Shown here in pieces: positions 15,155 to 23,599 of a stretch of 32,706 bases of DNA; position 1 is the stretch's first letter, and every line of letters begins with the position of its first letter. The stretch covers positions 1 through 32,706 of the forward strand of contig CAMBEJ010000055.1 in NCBI GenBank assembly GCA_945865375.1, in the 5' to 3' direction. Below the pieces are notes generated by a model. The model saw only the letters and a program-made list of their open reading frames with translations. It made no database searches and had not been told where the DNA came from. A program made the translations under genes and the position numbers. The DNA comes from Akkermansia muciniphila. Lineage in GTDB: Bacteria; Verrucomicrobiota; Verrucomicrobiia; Limisphaerales; F1-80-MAGS106.

Positions 15155-16876
15155 TCAGATTTGAACCGTTGCTCCCGTGTCACCAAGCGAAGACCACGTG
15201 AGACCCGCTAGGGCCGGAATTTCCTTGGCCATCTGATTGAAAGATCCTTCAACACTCCGCGCCGGTTGTGGAGCTCCAAGCAGCCCGAGCAGTTCCATCA
15301 GAAACTCGATCTCCGGCCTCGCGTCCTCGCGTGGCTCCAAGGCTTTCAAAAATTTTTGCAGCCGCCCGTTGACGTTCACGAAACTCCCCATCTTCTCCGC
15401 CGGCGCGCAACCGGGCAACAGGTAGTGCGCCAGCCGCGTCGTCTGGTTCGGCAGAATGTCGCTGACCACCAGCAAATCCAGACGCTGGAGCATCTCCGCC
15501 GAAATACCGTGACGCGTCACGTCCTCCCCAAACACGATCAAAGTCCGGATCGACCCCGACCGGATCCCGTCCGCAATCCCCGCAAGTTTCATCCCGAGCA
15601 GAGGTCCGCAAATCCCCGTGAGCCGAGCGCCGTTGCTGTTCGGGTTCTTGTCTGCGCTCACCAGCAGCCTGTCCCCTTCCCCAACTCGCGGGATCGAATC
15701 GCTCTCGGCTCCAAGTCGTGTGGCGATCTTCTTCAGCCAATACAGCTCCTCGTTGGTCTGCCGCGCGCTCGCAATGATGGCGACCGTACCCGGCCTTGCC
15801 GTCCTCAACCCCTCTGCCACTTCCCTGGCGCCACCCGTCCAAGTGCAGGCTTTCAGCCGGCTCCCTCCAAGCCTCGTCAGCCGGTCCTCGCGACCAATCC
15901 ACTTATAATTTAATCGGCCCGCATCGCACATCCATGACGAGTTGACCGCGTCGTTTTCGCGTGGCTCAAGGCGGTACACCTTCTCTTCACGCGAGCTCAC
16001 CACAACGTTGCAGCCCGTCCCGCAGCTCGTGCATAGACTCTTGGTCTCGCGGAGAAACCACACCCGCATCTGGAATCGAAAATCCTTGGACGTCAACGCC
16101 CCTACAGGACAGATATCCACGGTGTTCAGTGTGTAGTTGTTGTCGAATTCACGGCCAGGAAACGCCGCCAGCGTGTTGTAGCTGCCGCGATTCACAAAAC
16201 CTAGGGCGTCGTCACCGGCGATGTCTCGAGTAAACCGAACGCACCGCGAACACAGAATACAGCGCTCGTCGTCCAGCATGATCCGGGGCCCAAGATCCAC
16301 CTGCTTCGGCTTATGTACTTTGGCTTCCACAAACCGGCTTGTGGCCTGCCCGTGCTGCATCGAATACTCCTGCAGCTTGCACTCTCCCGCCTGATCGCAG
16401 ATCGGACAATCCAAGGGATGGTTGATCAACAAGGATTCCAGCACCGCCTCTCGCATTTGTTTTGTCGCCGGCGAATTTGGATAAATCTCCATCCCGGGGC
16501 TGATCGCAGTCGCGCATCCGATGGCGCCTCGTGGGGTCCCGGGCTCGTAAGGGAGCACCGATTTCGCGATCTTGGGCGTGCCATCCTCGTTCAGGATGGG
16601 TTTCCGATCCGGCCCCATCATGGGTGTCCCGAACTCAACAAGACACATGCGGCAGTTGCCCGCGATCGGGAGTTTGGGATGATAACAATAATGAGGAATC
16701 TCGACGCCAGCCTGCTGGCAAGCTTGAAGCATCGTCGTGGGCTGCAGCTTGCCCTGCCAGTCCGGCATCATCTTCGGCACCTCCACATCGCGCCCATCGA
16801 TCTGGATCCTGATCTTCTCAACGAGCGTAGCCGCGAGAGGCACCGGTTTGGTTTGCGTTGGAGTTTCGTTTGACAC
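15155..16876 (-). CDS. nuoG: NADH-quinone oxidoreductase subunit G, short form
   Basis: This is the largest peripheral-arm subunit, carrying the iron-sulfur chain from NuoF to NuoI. In the 573 residues I see the 2Fe-2S site (Cys64, 75, 78 and 121), the His/Cys N5 site (His153, Cys157, 160, 166), the N4 site (Cys206, 209, 212 and 256) and an additional cluster motif (Cys282, 285, 289 and a further Cys in WMCDAGR) at the entry to the molybdopterin-like domain. The molybdopterin-like domain is much shorter than in E. coli NuoG (about 900 residues). It retains a stretch such as DLLVVSDILPNQTTRLAHYL, so this is a compact form, not an evident truncation. The gap to nuoF is 33 nt and to nuoH 18 nt. 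Confidence 0.94.
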   Translation of the reverse strand: MSNETPTQTKPVPLAATLVEKIRIQIDGRDVEVPKMMPDWQGKLQPTTMLQACQQAGVEIPHYCYHPKLPIAGNCRMCLVEFGTPMMGPDRKPILNEDGTPKIAKSVLPYEPGTPRGAIGCATAISPGMEIYPNSPATKQMREAVLESLLINHPLDCPICDQAGECKLQEYSMQHGQATSRFVEAKVHKPKQVDLGPRIMLDDERCILCSRCVRFTRDIAGDDALGFVNRGSYNTLAAFPGREFDNNYTLNTVDICPVGALTSKDFRFQMRVWFLRETKSLCTSCGTGCNVVVSSREEKVYRLEPRENDAVNSSWMCDAGRLNYKWIGREDRLTRLGGSRLKACTWTGGAREVAEGLRTARPGTVAIIASARQTNEELYWLKKIATRLGAESDSIPRVGEGDRLLVSADKNPNSNGARLTGICGPLLGMKLAGIADGIRSGSIRTLIVFGEDVTRHGISAEMLQRLDLLVVSDILPNQTTRLAHYLLPGCAPAEKMGSFVNVNGRLQKFLKALEPREDARPEIEFLMELLGLLGAPQPARSVEGSFNQMAKEIPALAGLTWSSLGDTGATVQI

Positions 16877-16909
16877 GATCGGTTTTGAAATGGCGCTCGC
16901 CCCTCCTTG

Positions 16910-18322
16910 TCACTGGCCGGATGCGCCTCCCGCAGTTCCCGCGCCCGCTCTCGCTGCCTCCTGCTCGGCCCCACGGGTTTCAAACTCGTCCTTGAATTTT
17001 TTGACAAAGCTCAACACCGGCCAGGCGCACGCCTCGCCAAACGCGCAGATCGTCCGTCCTTGGATGTTCTGGGCAATGTGGAGCAGATAGTCCGCGTCTT
17101 GTTTGCGTCCCTGCCCATTCGAAAGCCTGTCCAGAGCCTTGCTCATCCAAAGCGACCCTTCGCGGCACGGAGTGCATTGACCGCAGCTTTCATGCGCATA
17201 GAACTCGCTCACGTTGCTCAGCGTATCCACCATGCTCCGCGTGTCATCCAGCACGATGATTGCCCCGGAGCCGGACATGGTGCCCGCCGACTGCAACGAA
17301 TCAAAGTCGTAGGGCAAATCTAGAAGATCCACATCCGTGGCCACCATTTGCCCATCCGGTGGCTTGCGCTTCAACTTGAATTTTTCTCCAGCCTTCAAAA
17401 CCTTCGAGGAGGATCCCCCCGGTATGATCGCCTTCAACCGCCGCCCCTCGCGCAGGCCCTGCCCAAAGTTCTCGTGAAATATCAGCTCTCCCACCGATGC
17501 CTTCCCGACTTCAACCTCGTAATATCCTGGCCTCTTGACATCCCCGCTCAAACTGACAATGCGAGTCCCTGTGTTGTTCGGTGTCCCTAACCTGGCGTAA
17601 TCCGCACCGCCCATAGACACGATGTGCTTCACGGCACACAGGGTCTCCACGTTGTTCACAATCGTCGGACACATGTAGAGCCCGAGCACCGCAGGAAAAT
17701 AAGGCGGCTTGATCCGCGGATAAGCCCGCTTGCCCTCGAGGGATTCGATCAATCCAGTTTCCTCGCCGCAAATGTACGCCCCGGCGCCCCGGTGGACGTG
17801 AATTTCCAAATCGTAGCCGGCACCCAAAATGTTCTTCCCCAGGAATCCCCGGGCGCGCGCCTCCTTGAGCGCGTGGTTCAATATTTTCGCACCCGCCGGA
17901 AACTCCCCGCGGATGTAGATGTAGGCGAGCTTCACATCGTTGGCCCAGCAGGAAATGATCATCCCCTCGATGAGTTGATGAGGATCCTTATGCAAAATTT
18001 GGCGGTCCTTGAAAGTCCCCGGCTCCGATTCGTCCGCATTGCATATCAAATAGATCGGCTTTCCGCTCCGTCGGTCCACCAAGGACCATTTTATACCGCA
18101 CGAAAAACCCGCCCCTCCACGGCCCCGCAAACCGGAGAGCTTCACGTCCTCCCGGATCTGTTCTTGCGGCGACATCTTCTTGCCGTCCGGCAGATCTCTG
18201 GGGATCATTGCGAGAGCCTTTCGCAGCGCCTCATAGCCGCCATGGCGCGTGTAACACTCGACGTCCGGAGTGTAACCCGGCGCATCCGCGTGTTTTAAAA
18301 TCAATCGATGCTCTTGCGGCAT
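16910..18322 (-). CDS. nuoF: NADH-quinone oxidoreductase subunit F (NADH/FMN-binding)
   Basis: This is the NADH-oxidising subunit with FMN and cluster N3. The 470-residue protein has the NADH/FMN glycine-rich loop GLRGRGGAGF (residues 64-73), the FMN-binding GAGAYICGEETGLIESLEGK, and C-terminal cluster ligands in ESCGQCTPCREG plus a fourth Cys in TICAFGEACAWPV. A short Ala/Gly tail follows. It is separated from nuoE by 161 nt holding a tRNA gene on the other strand, the largest gap in the operon. That gap might call for a separate nuoF promoter or RNA processing. The promoter of the tRNA gene lies just upstream of this start codon, firing the opposite way. Confidence 0.96.
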   Translation of the reverse strand: MPQEHRLILKHADAPGYTPDVECYTRHGGYEALRKALAMIPRDLPDGKKMSPQEQIREDVKLSGLRGRGGAGFSCGIKWSLVDRRSGKPIYLICNADESEPGTFKDRQILHKDPHQLIEGMIISCWANDVKLAYIYIRGEFPAGAKILNHALKEARARGFLGKNILGAGYDLEIHVHRGAGAYICGEETGLIESLEGKRAYPRIKPPYFPAVLGLYMCPTIVNNVETLCAVKHIVSMGGADYARLGTPNNTGTRIVSLSGDVKRPGYYEVEVGKASVGELIFHENFGQGLREGRRLKAIIPGGSSSKVLKAGEKFKLKRKPPDGQMVATDVDLLDLPYDFDSLQSAGTMSGSGAIIVLDDTRSMVDTLSNVSEFYAHESCGQCTPCREGSLWMSKALDRLSNGQGRKQDADYLLHIAQNIQGRTICAFGEACAWPVLSFVKKFKDEFETRGAEQEAARAGAGTAGGASGQ

Positions 18323-18331
18323 AGCGGTTGC

Positions 18332-18359
18332 TTGACTCTCAAAATGAAATCACTAATTT
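18332..18359 (+). promoter_or_regulatory. Sigma70-like promoter of the tRNA-Gln gene
   Basis: TTGACT (18332-18337) and TAATTT (18354-18359) are separated by 16 nt. The predicted start of transcription is near 18366, ten bases before the tRNA. It faces away from nuoF and lies 9 bp from its start codon. The call is made by eye from consensus similarity and position. Confidence 0.5.
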
Positions 18360-18375
18360 AGCTGCCGCATCGGAC

Positions 18376-18449
18376 TGCCCGATGGTGTAACGGTAGCACA
18401 ACAGACTCTGAATCTGTTTGTCATGGTTCAAATCCATGTCGGGCAGCCA
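18376..18449 (+). tRNA. tRNA-Gln (anticodon CTG), CCA encoded
   Basis: The acceptor stem TGCCCGA pairs perfectly with TCGGGCA. The D arm is GTG-TAACGGTAG-CAC. The anticodon stem ACAGA/TCTGT encloses the loop CTCTGAA, with anticodon CTG reading CAG. The T arm is CATGG-TTCAAAT-CCATG, and the discriminator G is followed by an encoded CCA. A seven-T run begins at 18455 and may help to end transcription. The gene lies antisense within the nuo operon, between nuoE and nuoF. Confidence 0.95.
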
Positions 18450-18483
18450 TTGCGTTTTTTTCGTATTCTGCACAGGGAGATTT

Positions 18484-18975
18484 TCAAGTCGCACGGCATC
18501 CCGCGAGGATCTGTTCTGCTTTCTCCACCGTCACCTGCTCGTGGAAGGTCTCGTTGACCATCACAACCGGTGCCGTCCCGCAACTCGCTAGGCACTCGAC
18601 AAATTCCACTGTGTAATGCCCATCCGAAGTCGTTTGCGGCCCGTGCTTATGGGGGTCCAACCCCACCCTCTTGCAGAAAAAAGTCCGGACCTGGTGGGCA
18701 CCGGCCAGAGCGCAGCTCAGCGTGCGGCACACTTTAATCTGATGTCTTCCCAATGGCTCTTGGCGGAACATGGGATAAAATGTGACGAGCTCGTGCACAT
18801 TGATCGGCTGCAGCCCCAGCTTGCTGGCTGTCCACTCCACCGCGTCTTTGGAGATGAATCCAAAGTGTTCCTGCAACGCATGCAGGAACATGAGCGACGC
18901 GCTCCGCCTCTGCGGATAATGCGTGGTCAACTCATCCAGCTCAGCTTCTAATTGGGATGGAACTATAAAGCTCAC
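18484..18975 (-). CDS. nuoE: NADH-quinone oxidoreductase subunit E (2Fe-2S)
   Basis: This thioredoxin-like subunit holds the off-pathway cluster N1a beside NuoF. The 163-residue protein has the four ligands Cys83, Cys88 (CRTLSC), Cys128 and Cys132 (CLASC) with the expected spacing, and the typical N-terminal helical part ALQEHFGFISKDAVEWTASK. The start at 18975 (MSFIVPSQLEAELDEL) gives the usual length. It is 44 nt after nuoD. Downstream, the operon is interrupted by the oppositely oriented tRNA-Gln gene. Confidence 0.96.
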   Translation of the reverse strand: MSFIVPSQLEAELDELTTHYPQRRSASLMFLHALQEHFGFISKDAVEWTASKLGLQPINVHELVTFYPMFRQEPLGRHQIKVCRTLSCALAGAHQVRTFFCKRVGLDPHKHGPQTTSDGHYTVEFVECLASCGTAPVVMVNETFHEQVTVEKAEQILAGCRAT

Positions 18976-19019
18976 ACTTCAACAAATTCAATAGCGCTTC
19001 GTGTCGTTCGGGCTCCGCC

Positions 19020-20321
19020 CTAGCGGTCGCATTCACCCATCACAAAATCGATCGAGCCCAGGATGGCCACCACATCGCTCATCATGTGGCCCGGCAAAAT
19101 TCGCGGCATCACGCTCAGGTTGGCAAAGGATGGAGCGCGAATCTTCAGCCGGTGCGGGGTCCCTCCACCCCGGCTGCAGATATAAAATCCGAGCTCGCCC
19201 TTAGGGTTTTCCGCCCCAAAATAGATCTCACCGGCAGGCGCGTTCACGCCCTGGGTCACCAGCATGAATTGGTGGATCAATTCCTCCATCCGAGTCAACA
19301 CTTTGCCCTTCGGCGGCAGCACGGTCTTGCCATCAGGCACGTTCACCGGCTCCCCAATCCTATTGTCCGCCCCGCCAGGAAGTTTGTCGAGACACTGGTG
19401 CAGGATCCGCACGCTCTGCCGCATTTCCTCCATCCGGACCAGATAACGATCGTAACAATCCCCCACAGTCCCAATCGGAACTTCAAATTCAAGCTGGTCG
19501 TACACCAGATATGGCTGCTGCTTCCGCAAATCATGATCCACACCGCTCCCACGCAAATTCGGGCCGGTAAGCCCGTAGTCGATCGCCACCTCCCGGGGTA
19601 TCACACCCACCTCCCGGGTGCGGTCCACAAAGATCGGATTCCTGGTGAGCAATTTTTCGCTCTCGTCAAAATTAACCACCACCTCGTCCAGAAACTTGCG
19701 GCACTGGCCCACCCATCCCGACGGGAGATCCCGCGACAACCCCCCGATCCGTGTGTGCGAGGTCGTAAACCGCGCGCCCGTCATCGATTCAATTAAATTA
19801 TAAATCTTCTCGCGTTCCGTGAATGTGTGAAGGAAAACCGTCAGCGCCCCCACGTCCATCGCAAACGCCCCCAAACCCAGCAAATGGGCAGAGATCCTCG
19901 CCAACTCGCAAGAAATCACCCGGATATACTGGCACCGAGGCGGGAGTTGCTTGTCGATGCCCATCAACTTTTCGACCGCCAAGGCGTAGGCCACATTGTT
20001 CGCCAGCGGGGCGAGGTAATCCAGACGGTCCGTGTAGGGAATGAACTGGGTATAGGTCATGTTCTCAGCGATTTTTTCATCGCCCCGATGCAAATACCCA
20101 ATGTCCGGAACCGCTTTCGTAATGATCTCTCCATCCAATTCCAGAAGAATCCGCAGAACTCCGTGGGTCGAAGGGTGCGAGGGCCCCATGTTCAGGACCA
20201 TCTTTTCTCCCTGCAACTCCGGGAGCCGATCTGCTTGATCCGGGCTTTTTCCAATCCCTTCAAACACTTCTTGAGCTCTCCCGCCGGGCTCCCGAATCTG
20301 AATTTGTTGCACGCTTGCCAT
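19020..20321 (-). CDS. nuoD: NADH-quinone oxidoreductase subunit D
   Basis: This is the 49-kDa-type subunit that forms the quinone-reduction site with NuoB. The 433-residue protein has MVLNMGPSHPSTHGVLRILL with the quinone-site His, DIGYLHRGDEKIAENMTYTQ, and the C-terminal RAPSFANLSVMPRILPGHMM and GSIDFVMGECDR, which closely follow the family ending. It is separate from NuoC, not fused as in E. coli. The N-terminal ~40 residues before MVLNMGPSHP are variable; a start at the inner Met is possible but would be unusually short. It begins 12 nt after the nuoC stop. Confidence 0.96.
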   Translation of the reverse strand: MASVQQIQIREPGGRAQEVFEGIGKSPDQADRLPELQGEKMVLNMGPSHPSTHGVLRILLELDGEIITKAVPDIGYLHRGDEKIAENMTYTQFIPYTDRLDYLAPLANNVAYALAVEKLMGIDKQLPPRCQYIRVISCELARISAHLLGLGAFAMDVGALTVFLHTFTEREKIYNLIESMTGARFTTSHTRIGGLSRDLPSGWVGQCRKFLDEVVVNFDESEKLLTRNPIFVDRTREVGVIPREVAIDYGLTGPNLRGSGVDHDLRKQQPYLVYDQLEFEVPIGTVGDCYDRYLVRMEEMRQSVRILHQCLDKLPGGADNRIGEPVNVPDGKTVLPPKGKVLTRMEELIHQFMLVTQGVNAPAGEIYFGAENPKGELGFYICSRGGGTPHRLKIRAPSFANLSVMPRILPGHMMSDVVAILGSIDFVMGECDR

Positions 20322-20333
20322 GGCGGTTTCAAG

Positions 20334-20930
20334 TCAGGTTTGCGGAGACCTTGACCGGGGCTCGCGCGCCATGCTGTCCCGGCCACCCGCGAGGGTCACA
20401 AAAGGTCCCCCATCAAGCGGCGCAGGCTTCGTGAACGCCACCTCCGGCATGGCCGTGCTCTTGCCCGCCAATGGAAAATCCTTCCTCAACGGGAAGTAAG
20501 GGTAACCCTCCCACATCAAAATCCGGCGCAAATCAGGATGGCCCGAGAATCGAATCCCCATCATGTCGTAGATCTCTCGCTCATACCAATTCGCCGTCTT
20601 CCAAACATCCGAAACCGTAGGCAACTCCCCCTGTTCCTCACTCACATAGGTTTTTAGCCGCAGATGGCACAAGTGCCCGTAACCATACAGCTCGTAGACC
20701 ACCGCAAAACGGGGATCCTCCCCGTAGTTGTCAACGCTCGACAAATCCACCAGAAAATCGAATCCGAGGCTTTTCTTCGCGAATCCACACACCGCCGCGA
20801 TCTTTTGCGAATCCCGGAGTTCGAGGGTCCATTCTCCTCGAAACTCAGTGCCCTCCCCAAGGAGACCGCTGAAATGCTCCTTTAATTGCCGAGCCAGATC
20901 CGCTTCGGTTTGTTTTACCCTATCACTCAT
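20334..20930 (-). CDS. nuoC: NADH-quinone oxidoreductase subunit C
   Basis: This is the 30-kDa-type peripheral subunit that supports the NuoD/NuoB interface. The 198-residue protein has the conserved WYEREIYDMMGIRFSGHPDLRR signature (split here: WYEREIYDMMGI, then FSGHPDLRRILM), followed by GYPYFPLRKDFPL. Its early part contains LGFDFLVDLSSVDNYG. The last ~20 residues (Arg/Ser-rich) are not conserved. It sits 28 nt after nuoB and 12 nt before nuoD. Confidence 0.95.
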   Translation of the reverse strand: MSDRVKQTEADLARQLKEHFSGLLGEGTEFRGEWTLELRDSQKIAAVCGFAKKSLGFDFLVDLSSVDNYGEDPRFAVVYELYGYGHLCHLRLKTYVSEEQGELPTVSDVWKTANWYEREIYDMMGIRFSGHPDLRRILMWEGYPYFPLRKDFPLAGKSTAMPEVAFTKPAPLDGGPFVTLAGGRDSMAREPRSRSPQT

Positions 20931-20958
20931 GGCATCGCTTTGTGTCGCTCCTCTCCCT

Positions 20959-21501
20959 TCAACTCGACGCCGGAATCGCCATCGACTCCGGTTGCGTCAC
21001 CTTTTTCTGAAAGGCTATTAATGGCTCCTTCTGTATCTTCGCCTGGAGCTTGATCAAGGCGTCCAACAACGCCTCAGGCCTCGGCGGACACCCTCCTACG
21101 TACACGTCCACGGGGATGATGGTATCCACGCCCTGCAACACCGCGTAGCTGCGATACATCCCCCCTGTCGAAGCGCACGCCCCCATGGCGATCACCCACT
21201 TTGGCTCCGGCATCTGATCGTAAATTCTCTTCACCGCCAAAGCCATTTTATACGTGACCGTGCCAGCCACGATCATGAGATCGGATTGCCTGGGTGAAAA
21301 CCGCATCACTTCCGAGCCAAACCGCGAGATGTCGAACCGACTCGCCCCGGCCGCCATCAATTCAATCGCACAACACGCCAATCCCATCGGCATCGGCCAC
21401 AACGAGTTCTTTCGAAACCAGTTCAGCACCGCGTCCGCCTGAGTGATGATCACCTCACCCTCAATTTTGGAATTGTAACCGATCTCTGTGTTGGTCCGCA
21501 T
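20959..21501 (-). CDS. nuoB: NADH-quinone oxidoreductase subunit B (N2 cluster)
   Basis: NuoB carries cluster N2, which reduces quinone. From the ATG at 21501 ([20 protein letters not shown]) it has 180 residues with ligands Cys43, Cys44, Cys109 and Cys138 ([21 protein letters not shown]). The frame is open to an upstream ATG at 21591, but those 30 residues do not fit the family and a purine-rich GGGGGAG lies about 10-15 nt before the chosen start. It is the first gene of the operon here; the usual preceding gene nuoA is absent, and leuD diverges upstream. Confidence 0.96.
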   Translation of the reverse strand: MRTNTEIGYNSKIEGEVIITQADAVLNWFRKNSLWPMPMGLACCAIELMAAGASRFDISRFGSEVMRFSPRQSDLMIVAGTVTYKMALAVKRIYDQMPEPKWVIAMGACASTGGMYRSYAVLQGVDTIIPVDVYVGGCPPRPEALLDALIKLQAKIQKEPLIAFQKKVTQPESMAIPASS

Positions 21502-21934
21502 AATGGAATCCCCATCTCCCCCGCAGGAGGCAAGATGCGAACCTAGCCACACCCCAAAAGGCAGGCAAGTTGAATTTGTGATTTTTTTCACAAAGTCCCC
21601 TAAACAAGTTCATACAATGTTTATAACACATTTACTAATAAGCCATTACACATAGCAATTTGGAGTCGATATCGACGTTTTTTCAACGAAATCTCTTCTC
21701 CGTTATCGATGGATGATCTCTTCCAAACCGACCGGCTATTTCCAACCCCAAGCCAATCCGCCGCGCACAGTGACCCCCCATCGGCTAAGCCTACTCGTGG
21801 GTAAACGCCATCCAACCCGAATGAAAAGTTTCTGTCCCCACGGTGGCCCCACGGTGGCAACGGTGTCTGTCCCCAAGAGTTCCTCCCATGGAAATCTGGT
21901 TGAAAACTTACGCAATCGAGATCAGAATGGGCAA
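21502..21934. other. Divergent intergenic region between nuoB and leuD
   Basis: These 433 bases hold no supported gene. AT-rich sequence at about 21600-21665 is the likely site of the nuo promoter, though no box is clear enough to assign. GTCGATATCGAC (21665-21676) is a perfect 12-bp palindrome and a candidate operator. An exact tandem 11-mer CCCACGGTGGC occurs at 21837-21847 and 21848-21858, bracketed by two copies of TCTGTCCCCA (21831-21840 and 21866-21875). The leuD frame is open back to 21713 but the extension does not resemble LeuD. Confidence 0.5.
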
Positions 21935-22483
21935 ATGAATTCAGTATTTCGTGGGCCCGTGTTCGTCGTGCAGGACAACATCGACACCGACCAAATCATT
22001 CCGGCGCAATACCTTAACCTTATTCCAACGATCGCTGAAGAGTACGAAAAACTGGGCTCTTACGCCCTGTGCGGACTGCCCGATTCTCTCTACCCTACAA
22101 GATTCGTGCAGGAGGGAAGTCTTGATTCGGCTTATCCCATCGTGGTTGCGGGAAAAAACTTCGGCTGTGGTAGCTCCCGAGAGCACGCCCCTGTCGCTCT
22201 TGGCTCCGCCAACAACCACGTCGTGCTGGCAGAGAGTTATGCCCGGATTTTTTTCAGAAATTGCGTGGCTACAGGCGAGGTCTATCCGTGTGAGATCCAG
22301 GACAGGCTTTGTTCGATCCTCAAAACTGGAGATGTGGTTCGCGTTGACTTGGATGCCTCCACGGTCACCGTGGAGGCCACCGGCAAGGTTTATCCATTCA
22401 AACCCCTCGGCGAGGTCCGGCCGGTGATCGATGCCGGAGGTTTGTTTAACTATGCCCGCAAGAACGGGATGATCGCTGCGTGA
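21935..22483 (+). CDS. leuD: 3-isopropylmalate dehydratase small subunit
   Basis: This is the swivel-domain subunit of isopropylmalate isomerase, which interconverts 2- and 3-isopropylmalate in leucine synthesis together with LeuC. From ATG 21935 the protein has 182 residues: VFVVQDNIDTDQIIPAQYL near the start and the active-site loop GKNFGCGSSREHAPVALG, followed by ESYARIFFRNCVATGEV. leuC is not in the window, so the pair is either split or the partner lies elsewhere. The upstream frame (21713-21934) was rejected as a start region because it is Pro/Arg-rich and unlike the family. A homoaconitase or related small subunit cannot be excluded from this sequence alone. Confidence 0.88.
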   Translation: MNSVFRGPVFVVQDNIDTDQIIPAQYLNLIPTIAEEYEKLGSYALCGLPDSLYPTRFVQEGSLDSAYPIVVAGKNFGCGSSREHAPVALGSANNHVVLAESYARIFFRNCVATGEVYPCEIQDRLCSILKTGDVVRVDLDASTVTVEATGKVYPFKPLGEVRPVIDAGGLFNYARKNGMIAA

Positions 22484-22512
22484 CCGCGTTTTCTGTATTG
22501 TAAGGGGTAGGG

Positions 22513-22632
22513 ATGCTCGTGGTGGTCTTTGGGCTGTATCGGATCCGGCTCCAGCAGGAGATAGACGCAGAACAGGACTTTTCGCGCAGTGTCCGCGCTC
22601 TCGAACGCGAACTCACAGAACAGCCATCGTAA
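22513..22632 (+). CDS. Small hypothetical ORF, 39 codons
   Basis: An ATG at 22513 follows a strong AGGGG-type ribosome site (22503-22506, GGGG in TAAGGGGTAGGG) and an in-frame TAA at 22501-22503. The product begins MLVVVFGLYRIRLQQEIDAE and ends in an acidic/basic helix-like stretch (about residues 16-36). A short hydrophobic start followed by a charged helix would fit a small membrane-associated protein. It lies 29 nt after leuD and could be co-transcribed with it. I recognise no family; chance ORF remains possible. Confidence 0.35.
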   Translation: MLVVVFGLYRIRLQQEIDAEQDFSRSVRALERELTEQPS

Positions 22633-22641
22633 GATTCTGGT

Positions 22642-23571
22642 TCAGTGCATCTGGACGGCGCAGCAGCCGATGCCGCCCCTGTAGTAGTTGAATTGAACAT
22701 TCGGATGCCCTGCCAGGACGGACATCGGTACGGAGGTGTCCGCAAGCCCTTTGGAAATCATGAACGCTGTCAGTCTCTGGCCAAACGGATTGTCGTGGTT
22801 GCCCGCATGCCAGATGCTTACTTTTTCGGCGCGCCAAGTTTCGAGAGGACCCACGCTGATGGCTTGAGTGGGTACCATGGAGATATTCCCGCCCCCGGAA
22901 GTGCGCGCATTTTGAGCGATCGTCAGAGGGTGCAGTTCAACAACCCGAGTCGCTAATTGTCTAAATTCCGCGGAGCTCGGCGGGGACTGCTTCCACTCTC
23001 CGATCCTGCGCACGGGATCGTTGAAAGCCCAATGTTTGACATCCCCCTGGCCTCCTTGCATCACCGCGCAACGCGCGGTTTCCCAACTTCTACGGTAGGC
23101 ACGGGTGTCGGCTTTGGGAAAATGAAGGTTTTCCTCAGGCATCGCCAAACGAGGATCGATGAGGTTGAAGCAGAGTTCCCTGTCCGCGCGTTCAAAGGAA
23201 AGCGGGTGGGTCACAGCCACTTCCTGATCCCCAACGCACCACTCGTCCATCCCCCAAAAATGCGCGTCTTTCAGACAAACGCCGAGCTCGTTCACCAGAC
23301 GCGCCACAAGGGGGAGTTGCTCTGTCGGCCCGATCGGGCCGCATATCCCCACCGGATTGTCAGCCGTTGAAAGCCGCCACGCAGCGATGTATTCAAGGGC
23401 TTCGGCGAGATAAAAATCCTCTATCGTGTCGTACATCACCACTCGGAAGCCAGGTCGCGAAAGCTGCGCCAGATCCTTTTCGGACAACCGCGCCGCATCC
23501 TCGATAAGATCGGCATCCAAGGTGGTATAATCCCACCACTCAGGGGCCACTGAACTCAGTTTTCTTGACAT
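22642..23571 (-). CDS. Glucosamine-6-phosphate deaminase-like protein (NagB family)
   Basis: The ATG at 23571 gives 310 residues, longer than E. coli NagB (about 266). The family motifs are present in a diverged form: FWGMDEW (Asp109, Glu110) for the catalytic FNMDEY, and [14 protein letters not shown] (Asp177, His180, Asp185) for GIGxDGHIAFNEP. Family members convert glucosamine 6-phosphate to fructose 6-phosphate and ammonia; the departures from consensus suggest a relaxed or different sugar-phosphate substrate. The open frame reaches further to 23637, into the dispersed repeat, so the inner ATG is preferred. It is convergent with leuD and the small ORF and has no same-strand partner close by. 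Confidence 0.75.
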   Translation of the reverse strand: MSRKLSSVAPEWWDYTTLDADLIEDAARLSEKDLAQLSRPGFRVVMYDTIEDFYLAEALEYIAAWRLSTADNPVGICGPIGPTEQLPLVARLVNELGVCLKDAHFWGMDEWCVGDQEVAVTHPLSFERADRELCFNLIDPRLAMPEENLHFPKADTRAYRRSWETARCAVMQGGQGDVKHWAFNDPVRRIGEWKQSPPSSAEFRQLATRVVELHPLTIAQNARTSGGGNISMVPTQAISVGPLETWRAEKVSIWHAGNHDNPFGQRLTAFMISKGLADTSVPMSVLAGHPNVQFNYYRGGIGCCAVQMH

Positions 23572-23599
23572 GATTATAAACCTGGAAAGAGCAATTGAA

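Noticed and set aside
18376..18449. tRNA as an attachment site for an integrated element
   Set aside because: No integrase and no partial tRNA repeat is seen nearby; both sides are ordinary nuo genes.
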